Of a stretch of DNA of 64,000 bases, positions 33,163 through 42,239 are shown piece after piece (position 1 is the stretch's first letter; each line of letters opens with the position of its first letter). The notes beneath the pieces were generated by a model. The model made no database searches and was not told where the DNA came from. It was given only the letters and a program-made list of their open reading frames with translations. The DNA comes from Mesobaculum littorinae. Its GTDB lineage: Bacteria > Pseudomonadota > Alphaproteobacteria > Rhodobacterales > Rhodobacteraceae. The stretch lies in NCBI RefSeq assembly GCF_004011175.1, contig NZ_RQXX01000001.1:672536-736535 (forward strand), in the 5' to 3' direction. The translations under genes and the position numbers were made by a program.

Positions 33163-33606
33163 TCAGGCGCCAGCGGTGCCCTTGGTCCAGGTCACGTCGC
33201 CGCTCGTGCGGATCGACACCGACATGGCGACGATGTCGCCGACGCCGTTCTGCTCGAGCTGCGGCGTCGGGAAGCCGCGGAACTCGAAGGTGTCGCCTGC
33301 GGTCTGGCCGCGGTACTTGGGCAGCGTGGTGCGGTAGTAGATCGGATCGTCCTGCGCCTGGTCGTTCAGCTGCTGCTCGTAGGCCGCGGGCGTGTAGTTG
33401 CAGGGGATCGAGATCGTGCCCGCGTCCTTCAGGCCCTTTACGTATTCCTTGAACCCGTTCGGGCTGTCGAGCGAGGTCGCCTCCTGGTAGTCGGTCTCGA
33501 CCGTGGGCACCGCGATGCCCTTGGCCTCGGGAACCTTCTCCCAGGTCGTGCCGTCGAGCGACCGCTCCACGGTCGCGCCGTAGGCGATGCGAGATTTGGT
33601 GGCCAT
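33163..33606 (-). CDS. Major tail (tube) protein
   Basis: 147 residues. Pattern SRIAYGATVERSLDGTTWEKV, with ETDYQEATSLDSPNGFKEYV and ISIPCNYTPAAYEQ, then FEFRGFPTPQLEQ, fits the phage tail tube fold of siphoviruses (TP901-1/lambda V type). It polymerises around the tape measure. Followed by the chaperone genes and preceded by the tail terminator gene, the canonical order. Confidence 0.8.
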   Translation of the reverse strand: MATKSRIAYGATVERSLDGTTWEKVPEAKGIAVPTVETDYQEATSLDSPNGFKEYVKGLKDAGTISIPCNYTPAAYEQQLNDQAQDDPIYYRTTLPKYRGQTAGDTFEFRGFPTPQLEQNGVGDIVAMSVSIRTSGDVTWTKGTAGA

Positions 33607-33621
33607 GGGGCCCTCCTTTGT

Positions 33622-34008
33622 TCAGAGTTCTTCGTAGTGGACCATGAAGTCCAGGGAGACGCGGAAGGGCCGGTCCGCTTCGTTGGTGCCGCCCTCACGC
33701 CCATCCCGCGCACCCGCGAGAAAGACGCCCTGCAGGATCCCGCCGCTATGCCCGTCGAGGCATGCGCGCACCGCGCGGGAGAGCTGCTTCGCTGCGCCGT
33801 AGGTCCCGGCGTAGCAGTCGATCTGAACCCGCGCGGCGAAGACGCCCGTGGGCCCGTCGAGGGTGTGGCCGCCGAGGTCCGAGACGCCGGTCAGCACGCA
33901 GCCGGGCCACGGCGCCCCCTGCGGATGCGCCCCCCAGTTCACCCGCCCCCCGGCACGACCAGAGACCCCGCCGTCGGCGAGGAGAACCGCGCGCAGCTCC
34001 TCTTCCAT
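33622..34008 (-). CDS. Tail terminator/completion protein, DUF3168 family
   Basis: 128 residues from ATG 34008, one base after the stop of the small gene upstream. DUF3168 features: MEEELRAVLLADGGV, then VNWGAHPQGAPWPGCVLTG, ARVQIDCYAGTYGAAKQL and the ending DRPFRVSLDFMVHYEE. These proteins cap the tail tube or join it to the head. Position directly before the tube gene agrees. Confidence 0.8.
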   Translation of the reverse strand: MEEELRAVLLADGGVSGRAGGRVNWGAHPQGAPWPGCVLTGVSDLGGHTLDGPTGVFAARVQIDCYAGTYGAAKQLSRAVRACLDGHSGGILQGVFLAGARDGREGGTNEADRPFRVSLDFMVHYEEL

Positions 34009-34009
34009 G

Positions 34010-34192
34010 TCAGTCGGCGGCCTCGATGCGCAGGCCACGGCACACCCAGGCCGCGCCCCGCTCGCAGAGGGGATCGATCCAGCGGGCGGGCAGGATCCCG
34101 AGCCGGAACGCGGGCGCTGCAAGGCGCAGGGCCAGGCGCAGGACAAAGAGACGCCGGCGGGGAAACACGGCGCGAAGCTGCAAACGGGCCAT
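34010..34192 (-). CDS. Small basic phage protein in the head-tail operon
   Basis: 60 residues, very basic (RAVFPRRRLFVLRLALRLA) with cysteines in DPLCERG and VCRGL. It starts two bases after the HK97-gp10-like stop, with GGGGGACTGACG upstream, and its stop is one base before the next start. Tight packing supports it as real. Function unknown. Confidence 0.55.
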   Translation of the reverse strand: MARLQLRAVFPRRRLFVLRLALRLAAPAFRLGILPARWIDPLCERGAAWVCRGLRIEAAD

Positions 34193-34194
34193 CG

Positions 34195-34734
34195 TCAGTC
34201 CCCCTGCCGGGCTGCAGCCGCAGCCTTCGCCGCTTTCCGCGCCGCGCGCTTTGCGGCCTTTTCGACCTCCGACCAGAGGATCGGCTTCAGCCGGTCGATC
34301 GTGGGCCCGGCTTCCGCGTCATAGGCCGGCCGCATGAAGGGCTGCGGCGCAGTCCCCGGGTGCCGGGTGCCCGCGAACTGGCCCTTGTTGTCGTGGGGCG
34401 CGGTCCCGAACTCGACGAGGTGGCCATGCCGCCCGCCGGCGCCCAGCAGGTAGGACGGCCCGACGAAGAGCTCGACCGCGTCGCGCTGTTCGGGGGCCAG
34501 GCGCCGCTGGCCGTTCTGCTCTTTCTTGTTGAGCTTGCGGCCGATCTTGATGCTGTCGCGCAGCTCCCCGTCATCGACGGGGGCGAGGTCGCGGGCGAGA
34601 TCCGCCATCGGCTTGGCCGCCTTGTCGAGCGAGCGCCGCAGCACGCTCTTGCCAACGCCCTTCGACAGGTTCGACAGGCTCTTTTCCAGATCCGCGAGAC
34701 CCGACACGCTGAACCGGACCGAGTTATTGCTCAT
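34195..34734 (-). CDS. HK97 gp10-like head-tail connector component
   Basis: 179 residues from ATG 34734, chosen because AAAGGG lies seven bases upstream. Family pattern: RFSVSGLADLEKSLSNL, then MADLARDLAPVDDGELRDSI, and HGHLVEFGTAPH (conserved VEFGT), TAPQPFMRPAYDA. HK97 gp10-type proteins join head and tail. The C-terminus is an Ala/Lys helix. Overlaps the upstream gene by 11 bases. Confidence 0.85.
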   Translation of the reverse strand: MSNNSVRFSVSGLADLEKSLSNLSKGVGKSVLRRSLDKAAKPMADLARDLAPVDDGELRDSIKIGRKLNKKEQNGQRRLAPEQRDAVELFVGPSYLLGAGGRHGHLVEFGTAPHDNKGQFAGTRHPGTAPQPFMRPAYDAEAGPTIDRLKPILWSEVEKAAKRAARKAAKAAAAARQGD

Positions 34735-35077
34735 CGGACGCCCTTTCATCGCTGCGCGCCGCACAGGTGATTTCCAGCCAGCGCCGCCGCCCCGAGCCTT
34801 CCTTGATCCCGGTGATCTCGTAGGTGACGCCGTCGCAGATCAGACGGTCGCGGGGCGTGATGCCCCGGGCAAAACCCGACCAGCGGACCGTGAACCGGGT
34901 GGTGACGCTGGCCGCGACCTGGTCGGCGCGCCAGCGCTCGGTGTCGTTCACGTCCCGCTTCGCCGCCCAGACCGGAACCCCGAAGGTGGCATAGCGCCCG
35001 GCCGTCGAGCTGAAGCCGTCATCGCCGCCGGTCTCGCGCAGGACCTGGACGCGGCGATCGAGCGCGCCTGCGGCCAT
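34724..35077 (-). CDS. Head-tail adaptor (head closure) protein
   Basis: 117 residues. Pattern GALDRRVQVLRETGGDDGF, then VWAAKRDVNDTERWRADQVA, RFTVRWSGFARGITPRDRLI, YEITGIKEGSGRRRWLEITC matches the SPP1 gp16/phage_H_T_join family that closes the portal after packaging. Starts at TAATG on the upstream stop. Position between the connector and gp10-like genes is standard. Confidence 0.85.
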   Translation of the reverse strand: MAAGALDRRVQVLRETGGDDGFSSTAGRYATFGVPVWAAKRDVNDTERWRADQVAASVTTRFTVRWSGFARGITPRDRLICDGVTYEITGIKEGSGRRRWLEITCAARSDERASDEQ

Positions 35078-35325
35078 TACTGCGGCGCCTTCGCCTTGCG
35101 GGTGACCGGGCGCTTCGCGGCCGGCTTCGTCGCCGCTGGCTTCGCAGCTGCAGGCTTCGTCGGCGCGGTCCGTTGCGCCTTCGCCACCAACGTCCCGGCA
35201 TGCACCTGGGCGTTCACGTCATCCGGATCGGCGGGGCGCGTCTGGCCCTCGTTCCAGAACCGGCCGGCGGCGAAGTGGCGGCGTTTCACGGTGTAGTCCA
35301 TCGGGGTCTCCTTCGTGTTGCTCAT
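35077..35325 (-). CDS. Small Ala/Lys/Pro-rich phage protein
   Basis: 82 residues from ATG 35325 (ATGA overlap). The first half (YTVKRRHFAAGRFWNEGQTR, ADPDDVNAQVHAGTLV) looks like a small folded domain; the second half is a low-complexity tail of alternating PAAAKPAATKPAAKRP, similar to histone-H1-like tails. Perhaps a minor head protein that touches DNA; unproven. Confidence 0.6.
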   Translation of the reverse strand: MSNTKETPMDYTVKRRHFAAGRFWNEGQTRPADPDDVNAQVHAGTLVAKAQRTAPTKPAAAKPAATKPAAKRPVTRKAKAPQ

Positions 35326-35891
35326 GCCGCCGCGGTGACCAGCGGGCGGCGGTAGATGTTCTGGCGAATGAGGCGTTCTTCGCCGAAGCTGAGTTTCGGG
35401 GGCTCGGCAGGCTCGATCGCGATCCCGGCCTCGTGCCAACCCTTCACCATCAGGATGATCGCCTGCGTCAGTCGCCGGGGCGCCGGACCGCCCGCCTGCA
35501 CCGTGGCGCGCACGACCCCCGGGGCCCCGCCCAACCGGTCGGCCGGGTGGGCCAGCACCAGCTGCGGCTCGTCATGGCCCAGCTCTAAGCGCCAGGCGTT
35601 CGCATCAAGCGCCACCCAGGCATCACCCTGCGCGACCTCGACCATCTCGATCGCGGTCACCGGGGCGACGGGAAGCCACCACCGGCGCCACGGGCCGCCG
35701 CGCTCGACAAAGCGCAGACGGCAGGGGGCGAGCGGGCGGCGTGTCGCGGTCTCGACCACGTCCTGCGCGGCCAGCAGATACCCCGTCAGCGCCGCGTCAT
35801 CCCCGAGCTCGTCCTCGGGCAGATGCACGGCGCGCTTGAACGCCTGCACGCTGACCACGAGGTCGGGCACCTGATCGTCGAGACGTTCCAC
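35322..35891 (-). CDS. Head-tail connector (gp6-like) protein
   Basis: 189 residues from GTG 35891 with AAGGGG upstream. The N-terminal helices carry FKRAVHLPEDELGDDAALTGY, then LAAQDVVETATRRPL, the pattern of HK97 gp6-like connectors that sit under the portal. The C-terminal half is less typical (AIILMVKGWHEAGI is also family-like). Located after the capsid gene and an accessory gene. Confidence 0.8.
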   Translation of the reverse strand: MERLDDQVPDLVVSVQAFKRAVHLPEDELGDDAALTGYLLAAQDVVETATRRPLAPCRLRFVERGGPWRRWWLPVAPVTAIEMVEVAQGDAWVALDANAWRLELGHDEPQLVLAHPADRLGGAPGVVRATVQAGGPAPRRLTQAIILMVKGWHEAGIAIEPAEPPKLSFGEERLIRQNIYRRPLVTAAA

Positions 35892-35903
35892 GCCGCCGGC
35901 CCC

Positions 35904-36359
35904 TTACGCCTTGCCGCCGGCAGGCTTGCCCTGCGCCGGGGGCTTGCCGGCGTCATCATCCTTGCCGCCGTCCTTCGCGGTGGGTTTCTCAGTGGGTTTC
36001 GGGTCGGCTTTGGGCTCCGGCGCTTTCGCCGGGCCGGTGTTGCCGACCGGGTCGGTCAGCATGCCGGGGTCCGTGTTCGGCGCGGGCGCCGTGGGCGCGG
36101 GCGAGGCCATCGCGGCCTCGCGCCGGTCGAGATCGGCTTCGCGCGCCGCGATCGCCGCCTCGCGCTCGATCAGCCGCTTTTCCTCGGCCTCGGCATTGCG
36201 CGCCTCGATCAGCGCTGCATCGGTGGCCTCGTCCGGCTCGTGGACCTTCGCCACCTTGCCGATCAGCTGGCGGGCGCGGCCCGGGTCGAACCCGGCGATC
36301 TCGCCGACATTGTATTTGCTCCACGCCTTGGTGAAGCGCAGGATCACGCGATCAGGCAT
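35904..36359 (-). CDS. Phage accessory protein with coiled coil and proline-rich tail
   Basis: 151 residues, AGGAGG upstream. N-terminal domain VILRFTKAWSKYNVGEIAGF (seen in small phage proteins after the capsid), a charged coiled coil (RNAEAEEKRLIEREAAIAAR, then EADLDRREA), and a disordered Pro/Lys/Gly-rich tail. Function unknown; possibly head decoration or internal protein. Confidence 0.6.
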   Translation of the reverse strand: MPDRVILRFTKAWSKYNVGEIAGFDPGRARQLIGKVAKVHEPDEATDAALIEARNAEAEEKRLIEREAAIAAREADLDRREAAMASPAPTAPAPNTDPGMLTDPVGNTGPAKAPEPKADPKPTEKPTAKDGGKDDDAGKPPAQGKPAGGKA

Positions 36360-36419
36360 CTCTGCCTCCTTGTCATGTCAGGGAAGATTGGATGGCGGGG
36401 CCCCGGCCGGGGCCGGCGG

Positions 36420-37727
36420 TCAGAGCGACCAGCCGACCGCCTGGATGCCCGAGAGGGCCACGTCGTGCCGCGGCGCGAGGTCATGCTCGGAGATCGCGCG
36501 CATCAGCGTCAGGTCGTTCTGAAAGGCCGAGACCATGTCGCCATTGGCGTCGATGTAGGCGGCGTCGGTCGAGTTCGAGATCGTGATCGCCATGCTGTCG
36601 CCGATCATCACCTCGTCGAAGTCGCCGAAGTAGATCTCGGTCTCGTCACCGCCGTCGCCCAGGTTGTCGGGCAGCTGCGAGGTAGTCCGGATCGGGTAGC
36701 CCCGCAGCGTCCCCGACTGGTCGATCGAGGGGAAGATCAGCGCGCCCGAGTTCGGGTCGCGCAGGCTGGCCAGCCAGTTCTTGGCGCTGGCGCGCATGAT
36801 CCAGCCCGGGGTGACCATGGCGACGTCGCTGTCCTCGACCGCGTTCACGGCCCGGCGCACCGCGGCCTCGGCGGCCGCGACCGTCTTGGCGACCCCGGTC
36901 TGCCAGTGCCCGGCCAGCATCCAGTTGCGCAGGCCCACGGGGGTGTTCTGGGTGCCGTCGCCGCGCAGGAAAGCCAGATCCTCGCGCAGTGCCATCACCC
37001 GCAGCATGTCGTCGCGCACCATGCGGCCCAGCTGCGGCGTGGCGTGACGCAGCAGCGAGTTGCCGATCGGTACGAGGCTCGTCAGCTTCTTGAAGGTCTG
37101 GTCGATCTTGCCGAAGGTGGGTTCGCTTTCAGGGATAGCCGCATTCTCGGCGGTGTAGCTTGCCCGCGCGCTGCCGGTCTGCTGGGCGTGGCGCAGCTCG
37201 CCCGCCGGCATGTCGATCGTCCGGGCGCCCGAGGCGCGCACCGCCACGCGGGGGCGCAGCAGCTCGATGATCTCGCTCGACACCGGGCGCGGGATCGTCA
37301 CGCCGCCGCCACTGTCGGTCGCGCCGGTCAGCGCGGCCGAGACGCTGGAATGCCCGTCCTCGTCGAGATAGCGGCAGGCCCGGTCGCGGTCACCGCCGGC
37401 CCGCGCCAGCGCCTGCACCATCAGGCCCGCCGTCACGCCCTGGTCGGCCTCGGACCGCGCCGTGGCGGCGCGCGCGGGCGTGCCGGGATTGGCTTCGTCG
37501 CCGGTGTCGATCGAGGCGGCAACAGCGGCCTCGACGGTTTCGGCGCGCTGCACCGCCGCCGCGGCCGTGTTGAACGCCGCCTCGGCCGCGTCGAACTCGG
37601 CCGAGGCCGTGGCCAGCGCGTCGGTGTCCGGCGTCTCGGCCGCCTCCAGCGTGGCGATCTGGTCCGCCGCCGTCTGCATGCGCGTTGCGGCCGCCGATCG
37701 GGCGCGGCGCAGGTCGTTGATGTCCAT
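36420..37727 (-). CDS. HK97-type major capsid protein
   Basis: 435 residues from ATG 37727, AGGAGA upstream. The first 110 residues form a charged helical delta domain (INDLRRARSAAATRMQTAAD) that acts as internal scaffold and is removed by the protease. Then the HK97 fold: GGGVTIPRPVSSEIIELLRP, ASYTAENAAIPESEPTF, LTSLVPIGNSLLRHATPQL, LREDLAFLRGDGT, and near the end FGDFDEVMIGDSMAI. Builds the icosahedral head. Protease and portal genes lie directly upstream. Confidence 0.9.
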   Translation of the reverse strand: MDINDLRRARSAAATRMQTAADQIATLEAAETPDTDALATASAEFDAAEAAFNTAAAAVQRAETVEAAVAASIDTGDEANPGTPARAATARSEADQGVTAGLMVQALARAGGDRDRACRYLDEDGHSSVSAALTGATDSGGGVTIPRPVSSEIIELLRPRVAVRASGARTIDMPAGELRHAQQTGSARASYTAENAAIPESEPTFGKIDQTFKKLTSLVPIGNSLLRHATPQLGRMVRDDMLRVMALREDLAFLRGDGTQNTPVGLRNWMLAGHWQTGVAKTVAAAEAAVRRAVNAVEDSDVAMVTPGWIMRASAKNWLASLRDPNSGALIFPSIDQSGTLRGYPIRTTSQLPDNLGDGGDETEIYFGDFDEVMIGDSMAITISNSTDAAYIDANGDMVSAFQNDLTLMRAISEHDLAPRHDVALSGIQAVGWSL

Positions 37728-37827
37728 CGGGAACGTCTCCTTGGATGAAGGCCGCGCAAGCGCGCAGCCGTTTGGCCCCGCCGCGAAGGCCGGGGGATCA
37801 CGAGGCGCGAAGGGCGCAGGTGTCAGG

Positions 37828-38724
37828 TCAGGTGGTGGCCAATGCCCGGGCCGCGGCGGCGCGGGCGCGGTAGGCCCGCGGGGCGGTCTGGCGCCGTGGC
37901 GCATGGGCGGCAAAGAGCGCGGAGTAGAAGTCACTGCGCCGGCTCTGCCGGTCGGCGAGCCCCCGGGCGATCGCCTCGGCGGGATGGAAGACGCCCCCGC
38001 CATCGGCAGGATCGTCGGTGAGACTCAGACGCGCGGGCAGATCCTCGAGCGGGATCCCGCGGCCCGCGGCAACAGCGGCGTGGAACGTCGCCTCCAGCCG
38101 GTCGAGATCGGCGCGGATCACCGCGATCCCCTCGGGCGTGCCGGGATCGGGGCGCTTGGCCCGGGCATGGCGCGAGGTGAACTCGAACCAGCGCTCCCCG
38201 CCCATGTCCGGCGCCTCGGGCCGGTGGGCCATCACCGCGACGCCGATCGAGCCCACCTCGCTGCCCGCGGTCATCACGATCTCGGTCGCATGCGCCGCCA
38301 GCCGGTAGCCCGCGCTGGCCGCCAGCGGCGAGACCAGGGCATGCACCGGTTTCACCGCCGCGGCGGCGGCCACCGCCTCGGCCGCGGCATCGAGGTTGCG
38401 CACGAGGCCGCCGGGCGTGTCGAGTTCCAGCGCGATCGCCGCCACGTCCTCGCGTTCGGTGAGCTCGGTCATCGCCTCTTCGATGCCGCGATAGGTCGCC
38501 CAGCCGAGATAGCGTTCCAGAAGCTCGGAGTTCGGCGTCATCAGGCCGCGGATCGGCATGACGGCCACCCCGCCCGAGACCGCGAAGCGTTCGCCCCGCT
38601 CGATCGCGACGGGCCCGCCCGCCGCGGCCTCGGGCAGCTCGGTGGCGAGGTATTCCCCCGCGGCCGGATGGCAAAGCGCCACGGTGCTGCCGGCAAGCAT
38701 GCTGGCGACGGTGCGTCTGGTCAT
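37828..38724 (-). CDS. S49-type prohead protease
   Basis: 298 residues from ATG 38724 (ATGA overlap with portal). Serine protease of the SppA/ClpP fold: VAVMPIRGLMTPNSELL, AIALELDTPGGLV (oxyanion region), HALVSPLAASAGYRLAA with the nucleophile Ser in AASAGY, then EVGSIGVAVMAHRP with the family GSIGV. Phage versions cleave the scaffold and capsid delta domain during head maturation. The C-terminal Arg/Ala-rich tail may contact the capsid. Confidence 0.9.
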   Translation of the reverse strand: MTRRTVASMLAGSTVALCHPAAGEYLATELPEAAAGGPVAIERGERFAVSGGVAVMPIRGLMTPNSELLERYLGWATYRGIEEAMTELTEREDVAAIALELDTPGGLVRNLDAAAEAVAAAAAVKPVHALVSPLAASAGYRLAAHATEIVMTAGSEVGSIGVAVMAHRPEAPDMGGERWFEFTSRHARAKRPDPGTPEGIAVIRADLDRLEATFHAAVAAGRGIPLEDLPARLSLTDDPADGGGVFHPAEAIARGLADRQSRRSDFYSALFAAHAPRRQTAPRAYRARAAAARALATT

Positions 38725-40046
38725 TCCTCGGTCTCCTTGTGGCCGGGCGCGGCAGTGTCGTCCCGCGTCATGTTCGGCGGCGGATACATCCGGTCGCCGC
38801 CCTCGATCGGCTCCATCCCCTCCATGACGCGGCCCTCGTTCATCGTCGTCCAGGGGCCCCCGATCGCCTTGGCGAGCGCGTCGTAGCGCTCCTTCGTCGT
38901 CGCCTGCAGAAGTGCGTCGTAGTCGTGGCGCAGGAAGAAGCCCGCGCGGCGTTCGGCCTCGGTCAGCGCGCTCAGCATCAGCTGCGCCTCGGTCAGGCGC
39001 CCCCAGTGCAGAAGACAATCCGCCTTGTAGTCGATCGCCTGCTGTTCGCCGTTGGCCTTCACCCCGTGCTCCAGCATCTGCAGCTTCGAGGGCGGCACCC
39101 GGTAGATCTGCGCGATCTGCTCGCGGTCGAACTTGCGGCTTTCCAGCAGCTGCTGATCGGCCGCGCTCAGGTCCAGCGCCTTGATGTCCTCGTCGGGCGA
39201 GATGATCGGCCAGCCGTTCGAATCCGGGTCCGACAGCGCCGCCTTCACCCGCCGCGCGTTGCGCTGGTAGGCCTCGTCGTCGCCATAGACGCTGTCGAGC
39301 TTCACCACGCCGCGCGTCGCCCCGCCGGCCGCCGCCCGTGCCGCGGCCTCCTGACCGGCGAGCGCCAGCCCCATGCTTTCCGCGGCGACCTCGATCGGGC
39401 TGCGCCCGGTCCAGCCGTCGTCGGCCATGTAGCGCAGGTGGACCATCGCCCGCGACGGCACCCGCCGCATGATCCCGGCGCCGTCCTCGAAGTCGTAGAA
39501 TCGCGCCCGGCCCGCCCGCAGCATGGCGACCATGTCGGGCCGGATCGCCTCCATCAGCGTCAGCTCCCCCGCCCCGTCGCGCGGCGCGTAGGAATAGGAC
39601 CGCCCGCGCAGGCAGAAGGCATAGACCAGCGCATAGCGCATCGTCGCGGCGGCCACCTGCGGCGAGGCCTCGACGTTCAGAAGATAGGCCAGCGGATGCG
39701 TCCGCACCCGCTCTTCCCGACCGTCGTCGCGGCGGCGGTAGAGCTTCAGCGGCACCTTCGCGAGATCCCCCGCGATGACGTTGCAACAGGCAAAGACCGT
39801 CGCGTGCCGCTGCGCCGCGATGGCGCTGACCCGCGGCAGGCTGCGCACCCGGCCCTGCCCGCCCCAGCCGATATCGGTCAGCCAAGCCGCCGGCGCAGCC
39901 GTGGCCGAGCTGGCCGGACCCGCGTCCGCCGAGGCCGCCGGATCCGTGGCCGTGGACGAGACCGACGCGGCCGAGACCGGCGGTTCGGCGCGCCGCGCGG
40001 CCGCGGCCGGGTCAGACCGATCGAAGAGGCGTGCCAGCGTGCTCAT
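38721..40046 (-). CDS. HK97-type portal protein
   Basis: 441 residues from ATG 40046 (ATGA overlap with terminase). A long Ala/Ser/Thr-rich N-terminus (about 55 residues) is unusual. Family blocks: HATVFACCNVIAGDLAKVPL, HPLAYLLNVEASPQV, GVVKLDSVYGDDEAYQ, DREQIAQIYRVPPSKLQM, TEAERRAGFFLRHDYDALLQ. The portal forms the dodecameric ring for DNA packaging and tail joining. Confidence 0.9.
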   Translation of the reverse strand: MSTLARLFDRSDPAAAARRAEPPVSAASVSSTATDPAASADAGPASSATAAPAAWLTDIGWGGQGRVRSLPRVSAIAAQRHATVFACCNVIAGDLAKVPLKLYRRRDDGREERVRTHPLAYLLNVEASPQVAAATMRYALVYAFCLRGRSYSYAPRDGAGELTLMEAIRPDMVAMLRAGRARFYDFEDGAGIMRRVPSRAMVHLRYMADDGWTGRSPIEVAAESMGLALAGQEAAARAAAGGATRGVVKLDSVYGDDEAYQRNARRVKAALSDPDSNGWPIISPDEDIKALDLSAADQQLLESRKFDREQIAQIYRVPPSKLQMLEHGVKANGEQQAIDYKADCLLHWGRLTEAQLMLSALTEAERRAGFFLRHDYDALLQATTKERYDALAKAIGGPWTTMNEGRVMEGMEPIEGGDRMYPPPNMTRDDTAAPGHKETEE

Positions 40047-41701
40047 AGCAACTCGATCTCCCGATCCCGTTTCTTGCCCTGGGCGGCTTCGGCCCGGCCG
40101 AGCGCCATGATCGCCGCGACCGCCGGATCGATCCGGCCCGTCGACTTCTGCTTGTTGGGCTTGATGTTCTCGCTCGCATCCTCGTCGCGATGCGTGTTGC
40201 CCACCGCCCAGGCCAGCACCGGGTTGCCCGCGTGCCGGATCCGGGTCTCCATCACCCGCGCCTCGAAGGCCTTCATCGGCGCCGACATGCCCGCGTAGCC
40301 CTGCCCGTGGTCGACCAGCGGGAAGTTCCGTCGATTGAGCTGCCGCTTCATCGACGCCATGCCCCAGCGGTCGAAGGCCAGTTCGCGCAGGTTGAAGAAC
40401 CGCCGGATCCATTCCAGCCGCTGCAGGATCTGGTCCTCGTCGATCGACCCGCCCTTGTGCACCTCGAGCCAGCCCTGGTCGCGCCAGGCGATGAACTCGC
40501 GGTTTTCCGACTGGGCGCGGGCGATGAAGCCCCGCGGCCCTTCGGGCATGAAGGTGTAGGCCACCAGATACGTCCGCCCCTCGACCGGCACCGCGATGAC
40601 GATCGCCGAGAGGTCCGTCGTGCTCGACAGGTCGAGCGCCGCCCAGGCATCGCGCCCGCGCAGCATCTCGATATCGAACGGCTCGGCCCCCCGGTCCCAC
40701 ACATCGCGCGAGATCCAGCCCTGCGCCCCCTCGGTCCAGAGATTCAGGTGCAGGCGCCGGAAGTTCGGCATCTTGCCACTGATCGCCTGCGCCTCGCGGT
40801 AAAGCCGCCCGAAGTCCTCCTCCTGGAACGACACCCCGAGGTTCGGATTGCCCATCCGCCAGGCCAGCGGATCGGCCGGGTCCGCATCCTCGGGCGGCTC
40901 GGCCACGTAGGCGAAGAAGGCGTCGTCCTCGACATCGCCGCGCAGCACCTGTTCCGAGTAGCGCCGCATTTCGCCGCAGATGCTGGCCCGGCTCGCCCCC
41001 GCGGTGGTGATCGCCCAGTCGATCGGTTGCGATCGGGCCAGCATCGAGTTCACCACGATCTCGGCCAGCTCCCGGTCGGTCCAGCGGTGCACCTCGTCGC
41101 GCGCGGCGAAGTGCGGGTTGATCCCGTCGGCCGAGTTACCGTCGCGGCTGAGCGCGCTGATCGTCCCGTTCGTCCCCGGCGTCTCGATCTCGGTCTTGTA
41201 GACCGTCATCAGTTGCACGAGCGCCGGCGAGGCGCGGATCATCCGCTTCAGCTCCTTGAAGAGCAGCCCCGCCTGGTCCCGCGTCGTCGCCGCGCAATAC
41301 CCCTGCGGCGCCGCCTCGCCGTCGAAGAGTTGCGTGTAGAGCGCCGGCACCGCGGTGTCCGTCGTCTTGCCGTTCTTCTTGCCGACCTGGTGATAGGTCG
41401 CCTTGAAGCGCCTGAGCCCGTCCGCCCGCTTCCACCCGAAGACAGAGCCATGCCGGAACATCTGCCAGGGCTCCAGCGTCAGCGGCTTGCCCGCCGACGG
41501 GCCCGTCGTGTGCTTGATCAGGCCCGCGAAGTTCAGGATCCGGCTCGCCGCCTTCGTGTCGAACCACAGGCCGCGGTCGGCCCCGCGTTCGAGATCCACC
41601 AGGTGCCGCTCGCAGGCCATGCGCACCAGTTCGCCCGCCACCGTGTCGCCCGCGACCACGCTCAGGGCGTAGCGCGAGACCGGGTGATCAATGGCTTCCA
41701 T
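40043..41701 (-). CDS. Large terminase subunit (HK97/Terminase_1 type)
   Basis: 552 residues. ATPase half: LEPWQMFRHGSVFGWKRA, ATYHQVGKKNGKTTDTA (Walker A-like), DEVHRWTDREL (Walker B-like region), TTAGASRAS (coupling motif). Nuclease half: AALDLSSTTDLSAIVIAVP (catalytic Asp), ELAFDRWGMASMKRQL, and PNKQKSTGRIDPAVAAIMAL (last catalytic Asp). Cuts and pumps DNA into the head. Overlaps the small subunit gene by 14 bases. Confidence 0.9.
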   Translation of the reverse strand: MEAIDHPVSRYALSVVAGDTVAGELVRMACERHLVDLERGADRGLWFDTKAASRILNFAGLIKHTTGPSAGKPLTLEPWQMFRHGSVFGWKRADGLRRFKATYHQVGKKNGKTTDTAVPALYTQLFDGEAAPQGYCAATTRDQAGLLFKELKRMIRASPALVQLMTVYKTEIETPGTNGTISALSRDGNSADGINPHFAARDEVHRWTDRELAEIVVNSMLARSQPIDWAITTAGASRASICGEMRRYSEQVLRGDVEDDAFFAYVAEPPEDADPADPLAWRMGNPNLGVSFQEEDFGRLYREAQAISGKMPNFRRLHLNLWTEGAQGWISRDVWDRGAEPFDIEMLRGRDAWAALDLSSTTDLSAIVIAVPVEGRTYLVAYTFMPEGPRGFIARAQSENREFIAWRDQGWLEVHKGGSIDEDQILQRLEWIRRFFNLRELAFDRWGMASMKRQLNRRNFPLVDHGQGYAGMSAPMKAFEARVMETRIRHAGNPVLAWAVGNTHRDEDASENIKPNKQKSTGRIDPAVAAIMALGRAEAAQGKKRDREIELL

Positions 41702-42125
41702 TCAACTGCGCCTCGAGCATCGACAAAAGATCGCCCTGCCCGTCCGACGCCATCCGCCGCTCGTCGACCGGCGACATCCCGAAGAGCGCCGAGACCTGCC
41801 GCATCGTCGACAGCGCATCCTGCCGCTGGCCCCAGGCGGCGCGCTTCTTCTCCTGCTGCCCGTTGCGGGTCGTGACCGTGTAGTTGAAGCCGTAGTCCAG
41901 AAGCTCGATCGTGAAGCGCATCACGTCCGCCGCCGCCTCGCAGTAGACCGCGAACATCTCGACATGGTGCTCTTCCAGCCGGTCCTTGCGCGCCATGATC
42001 GGCGCCAGCCGGTCCCAGACCCGGCGGCCCTCCTCGCTCATGATCTCGGGCGCCTCGGGGACAGGCTTCGGCGCATCGCCCTTCATCGGGATGACGTTGC
42101 CGAGGTCCGGTTTCCGTCCCTTCAT
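41688..42125 (-). CDS. Small terminase subunit (P27 family)
   Basis: 145 residues. GRKPDLGNVIPMKGDAPKP and MSEEGRRVWDRLAPIMARKD, LEEHHVEMFAVYCEAAADVM, and the C-terminal SALFGMSPVDERRM are the P27 family pattern. It recognises the packaging site and positions the large subunit. It heads the late operon, preceded by an HNH endonuclease gene that is commonly linked with this packaging type. Confidence 0.9.
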   Translation of the reverse strand: MKGRKPDLGNVIPMKGDAPKPVPEAPEIMSEEGRRVWDRLAPIMARKDRLEEHHVEMFAVYCEAAADVMRFTIELLDYGFNYTVTTRNGQQEKKRAAWGQRQDALSTMRQVSALFGMSPVDERRMASDGQGDLLSMLEAQLNGSH

Positions 42126-42239
42126 CGCTCCCTCCTTCCCTGCCCAGATGGGCTTTTTTCCTCAAATTCCCGCGTGCGGAAAAAGACCTCCCCACGCCGG
42201 TCCGGCGTAGGGGCGGAGATTTTCAGATACCCCCCGGGG

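Noticed and set aside
35823-37748. 641-codon plus-strand frame opposite capsid genes
   Set aside because: Shadow of the capsid and connector genes on the minus strand, which have clear families.
40190-41875. 561-codon plus-strand frame opposite large terminase
   Set aside because: Shadow; the minus strand has complete terminase motifs.
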